From VXYL01 sp963665195 (GTDB taxonomy: Bacteria; Pseudomonadota; Gammaproteobacteria; Pseudomonadales; Azotimanducaceae): a DNA stretch of 64,000 nt. Below, in pieces: positions 63,201 through 64,000 of the stretch. A program made the position numbers and the translations under genes. Each line of letters opens with the position of its first letter. Position 1 is the first letter of the stretch. The DNA lies in assembly GCA_963665195.1 (NCBI GenBank), contig OY762070.1:620001-684000 (forward strand), given 5' to 3'. A model generated the notes under the pieces. It was given only the letters and a program-made list of their open reading frames with translations. It made no database searches and was not told the DNA's origin.

Positions 63201-64000
63201 CTACCAGGTCAAGCTGGCGACCAAGCCGTCCGCCAGCGTCACGGTGGCCGTCGCCCGCAGCACGGCTGGCACCCAGGACGCGGACCTCACCGTGACCGCG
63301 GGCGCATCCCTCACGTTCACCACCGGCAACTGGGACACCGACCAGACGGTGACGCTTACGGCGGGCGAAGACGACGACGGCGAGGACGGCACGGCGGACA
63401 TCGCCCACGCCGCCAGCGGCGGCGGCTACGGCAGCGTCACCGGCACGGTGACCGCAACGGAGTCGGACAACGACACGAAGGGCTTCACTTTCTCCGCGTC
63501 CAACGTCTCAGTGACGGAGGGCGCCACTGCCACCTACAAGGTCAAGCTGGCGACCGAGCCCGCGGCCAACGTCACCGTGACCGTGGCGCGGAGCACGAGC
63601 GGCACCCAGGACGCCGACCTGAGCGTCAAGACAGGCGGCTCCCTGACCTTCACCGCCGCCAACTGGGACACCGACCAGACGGTGACGCTGGAAGCCAAGG
63701 AGGACGACGACGGCGACGACGGCACGGCCGACATCGCCCACGCCGCCAGCGGCGGCGGCTACGGCAGCGTCACGGGCAGCGTCACCGCCACCGAGTCGGA
63801 CAACGACACGAAGGGCTTCACGTTCTCCGCGTCCAACGTCTCAGTGACGGAGGGCGCCACGGCCACCTACAAGGTCAAGCTCGCGACGAAGCCCACGGCC
63901 AACGTCACCGTGACCGTGGCACGGAGCACGACCGGCACCCAGGACTCGGATCTCAGCGTCAAGACCGGCGGCTCCCTGACCTTCACCGCCGCCAACTGGG
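51256..64000 (+). CDS. Giant secreted FN3/Calx-beta repeat protein, 3' end outside the window
   Basis: A single plus-strand frame stays open from 51,244/51,256 to the window edge, more than 4,240 codons. A signal peptide follows a long Arg-rich N-region: GWLACIAGAALWLALPAYAQ. Residues about 68-2,185 hold around 25 FN3-like modules, of which most carry a 'WWYKG...C...TSYTYxAY...C' pattern with two Cys and about seven are ordinary FN3 domains (ATSYKIQWKSGAQTW, VRVAAVNGSGDGAWS). From 57,820 come Calx-beta repeats (VTEGATATYKVKLATKP, then LEAKEDDDGDDGTADIAH, ESDND), whose acidic loops should bind calcium. It is probably a surface adhesin or biofilm matrix protein. The start choice and the secretion route (type I, type II or sortase) are unknown because the C-terminus is missing. 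Confidence 0.88.
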   Translation, partial: MPLGCGRDCQGALRHSTSRLAGLVAARRRHRRARTGSGRAEPSVAGWLACIAGAALWLALPAYAQPQMAFSQIAQTSATLTLKGHAGNWSYSNRRTGICKDVAAGTAAVRIAGLAPATSYTFAAYGDAHCAASDVLATKGFTTAAGVATLDASAAATVTVSNVTHNSAQISVSNPVHSDFYLRASGNCRLYSAFPLTGLTANTSYTYDVFDTTNQCNSGKLGTASFTTMQYSLTVAHFTYDHVELTVGLPSGAWSHRRTAPTQGACSGAVTTRDSDVSTGLAAATSYTWTAYSSSNCSGSAIAQASFTTLPLPAVSHSNVEATTATVALSNWKTFWWLKGTAAGSSCVWPVTGTYTYNLSSLDEGTSLTFKAYRDPTCSTEIASTTFLTKPAKAKIVKIGSASGTNIAVEWLALQSATSYTLQWKSGAENYSSSRQATITTGTTHTVTGLTQGTAETMRVRAVNATGNGAWSDDATATPTAVVLKILSRRAQGGTLQIENHSTQWWFKYTTPAGGTCRTTTYAFVGVGTILTPGTTYTYKAYDKAGCNAGDVIASMTFKTVNIYVSNLTQTSAILNIDDWSGKWWYRRKGQHNVCTERASSNSYAVLSQLTKNTSYTYEYFHANKCTDSSYRIGSLTFATLASHTLSVSNKTQTGATLTIGNLGSGQTWYYKGSQSGAQCTRVAQGIGQLTSSVNISTLTNGTTYTYGAYIDAACATERASTTFTTLGFNASGVAHTTAVLNLSGWSGTWWYKGDQQSATCTQRTTYQWASISGLEKNTQYTYTAYKKSGCAAADKIAEATFTTLPDTTLTATGITTSGARITIDHLLTGTGWWYKGSQAGAQCTKAGTYRSVTYVDLSSLTANTSYTYKAYDASGCASANEIATETFPTLPPKPATPTAAAGSGSGKLALSSSVGGGSATLSKWQYVKKAGTNAWETTWTDIATTSKTLSHTVTGLTDSTNYRFKVRAVNASGDSAESDASTAVAPLDETLTVSSIEATTATLTIANYTGSWYYKHTTPSTGSGASCSSTAVTTKTKDLSSLSTGTSYTYAAYSDSACATVLATAAAFTTKPGKVSNVAVTGKHKSLDLTWDAPTGATSYAVSWKSGSETWDRPGGWITPATASATITGLTNATQYTVRVAGVTSGGTGAWSDEATGTPAAATLTASSITASAATLTIANYTGEWYYKHTVPASGTCSAKQTGTSATASSLAANTSHTFKAYTDSGCSTTLATASAFPTLPPKPQKPGAAGAGTGALTITSSVTGTATLTKWQYKKKKGTANFDATWTDVSVTSTTLSHIVTGLTNDIDYQFKVRAANASGEGAESDASNALQPTSTVTLTVAARSHTRAAMNITNHIAAWWYKGSETNATCHAVGAGTTWVLVVNLDAGTKYTYTAHSKAGCNTADLIATSAEFITYPGKVGTVKSVPSNKKLKVSWTEKKGAATYKVQWKSGAENWDETNRQATVTPVQSASAASAASAASTELDYTVTGLTNGTLYTYRIAGANVSGTGEWSDEGTGTPSSVTLTASAVTATGATLTIANHTAAWWYKGDQTNAACTSVAANTSTATVTGLDTGTSYTYSAYSDSGCTTLMAVATAFTTRPGKVSNVGTSATHAALNVSWDSETGATSYKIQWKSGAQTWDAANRQQTSTTTSATISTLTNGTQYTIRVAAANTSGDGEWSDEATGTPIVTLTVSAIEATTATLTISDDGGGWYYQYTAPAGGVCSAPILTPTASVTGLATGTSHTFKAYSDRCVTEVATAAAFITKPGKASNVATTAAADALDVSWDAETGATSYKIQWKSGVQSWDASARQETSTTTSKTILSLSYPTTYTVRVAAVNGSGDGAWSNEATGTPLGPSLTAGSITETGATLTIARHTGNWYHKETAPSTGTCSSAISGTTADLTGLTGGVAYTWKAYSDSTCATELASETFTTVSFTATSVTAVSATLNIGNWGAAWWYSAVGSSSCLAVGSGTSTADLSNLQSSTNYNFEAFSASGCASSNKIADVSFTTLANVTLTASDITETSATLTVAVNSNDATLKQIFETFGWRHKQGTSCTQVAPGLTADLSTLTGGTSYTYSGYLVTDQTCSGTSFATETFTTLSLTAGSVTTTTAKLTLGNYAGNWWYKGSQAGATCTSAGTGTTADLASLDDATSFTYTAYNAATCASSAKIADVDFTTLTAPGFAFTPTSVTVTEGAAASYKVKLKTEPSASVTVAVARSTTGTQDSDLSVKTGASLTFTTTTWNTDQTVTLEAKEDDDGDNGAAAFAHTATGGGYGSVTGSLTATESDNDTKGFTFSSASVSVTEGGTATYQVKLATKPSGNVTVTIARSTTGTQDTDLSVKTGGTLTFTTGNWNTDQTVTLEAKEDDDGDDDTADIAHTATGGGYASATGTVTATESDNDTKGFTFSSASVPVTEGATATYEVKLATKPTADVTVTVARSTSGTQDSDLSVKTGGTLTFTTSNWNTNQTVTLEAKEDDDGDNGTADIAHAASGGGYGSATGTVTATESDNDTKGFTFSSANVSVAENGTATYQVKLATKPTADVTVTVARSTSGTQDSDLSVKTGGTLTFTTSNWNTNQTVTLEAKEDDDGDDGTADIAHTAIGGGYGSITGTVTATEDDNDAKGFTFSSASVSVTEGATATYEVKLATKPSASVTLAIARSTTGTHDSDISVKTGGTLTFTVGNWDTDQTVTLEAKEDDDGDDGTADIAHAASGGGYGSVTGTVTATESDNDTKSFTFSASNVSVTEGSTATYKVKLATKPSASVTVAVARSTTGTQDSDLSVKTGGTLTFTTTNWSTDQTVTLEAKEDDDGDDGTANIAHAASGGGYGSVTGTVTATESDNDTKGFTFSSSNVSVTEGSTATYKVKLATKPSASVTVTAARSTSGTQDADLSVKTGASLTFTTANWDTDQTVTLEAKEDDDGDHGTADIAHTASGGGYGSVTGSVTATEDDNDAKGFAFSASNVSVTEGSTATYTVKLATKPSASVTLTVARITTGTQDADLVVKTGSSLTFTASNWSTAQTVTLEAKEDDDGDDGTADIAHAASGGGYGSVTGTVTATESDNDTKGFTFSSASVSVTEGATATYEVKLATKPTASVTVTVARSTTGTQDADLSVKTGGSLTFTAANWDTDQTVTLEAKEDDDGDDGTADIAHAASGGGYGSVTGTVTATESDNDAKGFTFSASNVSVTEGATATYKVKLATKPTASVTVTVARSTTGTQDADLSVKTGGSLTFTAANWDTDQTVTLEAKEDDDGDDGTADIAHAASGGGYGSVTGTVTATESDNDTKGFTFSASNVSVTEGATATYKVKLATEPAASVTVTVARSTSGTQDADLSVKTGGSLTFTAANWDTDQTVTLEAKEDDDGDDGTADIAHAASGGGYGSVTGTVTATESDNDTKGFTFSASNVSVTEGATATYKVKLATEPAANVTVTVARSTTGTQDADLSVKTGGSLTFTAANWDTDQTVTLEAKEDDDGDDGTADIAHTASGGGYGSVTGTVTATEDDNDTKGFTFSASNVSVTEGSTATYKVKLATKPTASVTVTVARSTTGTQDADLSVKTGGTLTFTTTNWSTDQTVTLEAKEDDDGDDDTANIAHAASGGGYGSVTGTVTATESDNDTKGFTFSSSNVSVTEGSTATYKVKLATKPSASVTVTAARSTSGTQDADLSVKTGASLTFTTANWDTDQTVTLEAKEDDDGDDGTADISHTASGGGYASVTGSVTATESDNDTKGFTFSAANVSVTEGATATYKVKLATEPSASVTVTVARSTSGTQDADLGVSAGASLTFTTDNWDTDQTVTLAAKEDDDGDHGTANIAHAASGGGYGSVTGTVTATESDNDTKGFTFSASNVSVTEGATATYKVKLATEPTASVTVTVARSTTGTQDADLSVKTGGSLTFTTDSWDTDQTVTLEAKEDDDGDNGTADIAHTASGGGYGSVTGTVTATESDNDTRGFTFSSSNVTVTEGATATYQVKLATKPSASVTVAVARSTAGTQDADLTVTAGASLTFTTGNWDTDQTVTLTAGEDDDGEDGTADIAHAASGGGYGSVTGTVTATESDNDTKGFTFSASNVSVTEGATATYKVKLATEPAANVTVTVARSTSGTQDADLSVKTGGSLTFTAANWDTDQTVTLEAKEDDDGDDGTADIAHAASGGGYGSVTGSVTATESDNDTKGFTFSASNVSVTEGATATYKVKLATKPTANVTVTVARSTTGTQDSDLSVKTGGSLTFTAANW
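51460..57819 (+). repeat. About 25 FN3-like modules, including a two-cysteine 'WWYKG' type
   Basis: The modules are 75-100 residues each. In the two-Cys type the order is a 'TLTI' strand, W(W/Y)Y(K/S), a first Cys, 'L..(G/N)TSYTY(T/K)AY' and a second Cys, ending 'FTT'. Ordinary FN3 domains alternate with this type between about 52,430 and 56,835. The modules are diverged, unlike the Calx-beta units. Confidence 0.8.
55675..55710 (+). repeat. 9-bp minisatellite, four units
   Basis: Four tandem copies of GCGTCC(G/A)CC, one with a T for C, encode an Ala-Ser-Ala run inside an FN3 domain. Unit length keeps the frame, so copy-number change would lengthen or shorten a loop. Confidence 0.75.
57820..64000 (+). 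repeat. Calx-beta tandem array, 333-bp period, 18 complete units plus a partial one
   Basis: Units begin at 57,820 and every 333 bp thereafter to 63,814 with no length change over 6.18 kb. Each encodes 111 residues starting GF(T/A)F and ending TATESDND(T/A)K. The first five units differ most from one another; units from about 60,484 are much more alike. Confidence 0.93.
59634..60029 (+). repeat. 396-bp near-identical segment, copied at 61,965-62,360
   Basis: This stretch spans the end of unit 6 and most of unit 7 of the array. It matches 61,965-62,360 (offset 2,331 bp, exactly seven units) with three differences that I can count. Neighbouring units of the two copies differ much more. Confidence 0.8.

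Noticed and set aside
57820..64000. Tandem repeats as a CRISPR array
   Set aside because: Units are 333 bp, coding and contiguous, without short repeats and unique spacers.

Overview
The window is GC-rich Gram-negative DNA, probably from a host-associated or marine gammaproteobacterium. That assignment is an inference. It rests on Sec signal peptides and a lipobox, an ExbD protein, a tripartite tricarboxylate transporter, a two-component pair matching the 'proteobacterial dedicated sortase' family, a bactofilin, CaiB, acyl-CoA dehydrogenase and enoyl-CoA hydratase genes, and many eukaryote-like repeat proteins (ankyrin, MORN, TPR, FN3, Calx-beta). No rRNA, tRNA or CRISPR array was seen.

Bases 1-12,080 form an Rhs locus, nearly all on the minus strand. 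Reading leftwards from 12,071 there is one nearly complete Rhs gene. It carries a 2-nt frameshift at about 11,500 and ends in a PKD-like domain plus an HExxH tip. It is followed by a secreted immunity-like gene (8306-9142), then a scatter of decayed Rhs pieces and an ankyrin remnant (6915-8160). Next come a paralogue of the immunity-like gene (5928-6656), more Rhs debris (5588-5925), and two secreted proteins with Ig-like or ankyrin folds (4396-5487 and 2042-4363). An IS1380-family element (401-2049) with a TGAA target duplication splits the ankyrin gene; its 3' end survives at 53-396.

Bases 12,278-26,593 are mostly metabolic and transport genes: a CoA-transferase, a BON lipoprotein, an SMP-30 hydrolase, TctC/TctB/TctA (with two small unrelated genes wedged between TctC and TctB), ExbD, threonine aldolase, an AAA ATPase/nuclease, a NupC transporter divergent from an adenosine-kinase-like PfkB protein, an unusual P-loop kinase/glycoside hydrolase fusion, and a sirtuin. 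Bases 26,590-28,372 hold an overlapping AAA ATPase/DUF4276 pair that looks like a defence module.

Bases 28,482-43,000 hold a TMTC-like TPR membrane protein, a VWA protein with a ferritin-like diiron protein, an aminoglycoside-phosphotransferase-fold kinase, a NadR-like kinase, the PdsR/PdsS-type two-component system, a bactofilin with a methyltransferase-like partner, an MBL-fold hydrolase, and a MORN protein followed by a membrane (pseudo)kinase. Bases 43,103-50,860 hold a TauD-type dioxygenase, a GYD protein, acyl-CoA genes, a retropepsin-like protease, an enolase-superfamily dehydratase, a DUF899 protein and a proton-pumping pyrophosphatase.

From about 51,256 to the right edge runs a single open frame of more than 4,200 codons. 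It encodes a giant secreted protein: a signal peptide, about 25 FN3-like modules (many of a two-cysteine 'WWYKG' type), then 18 complete and one partial Calx-beta repeats of exactly 333 bp. Its 3' end lies outside the window.
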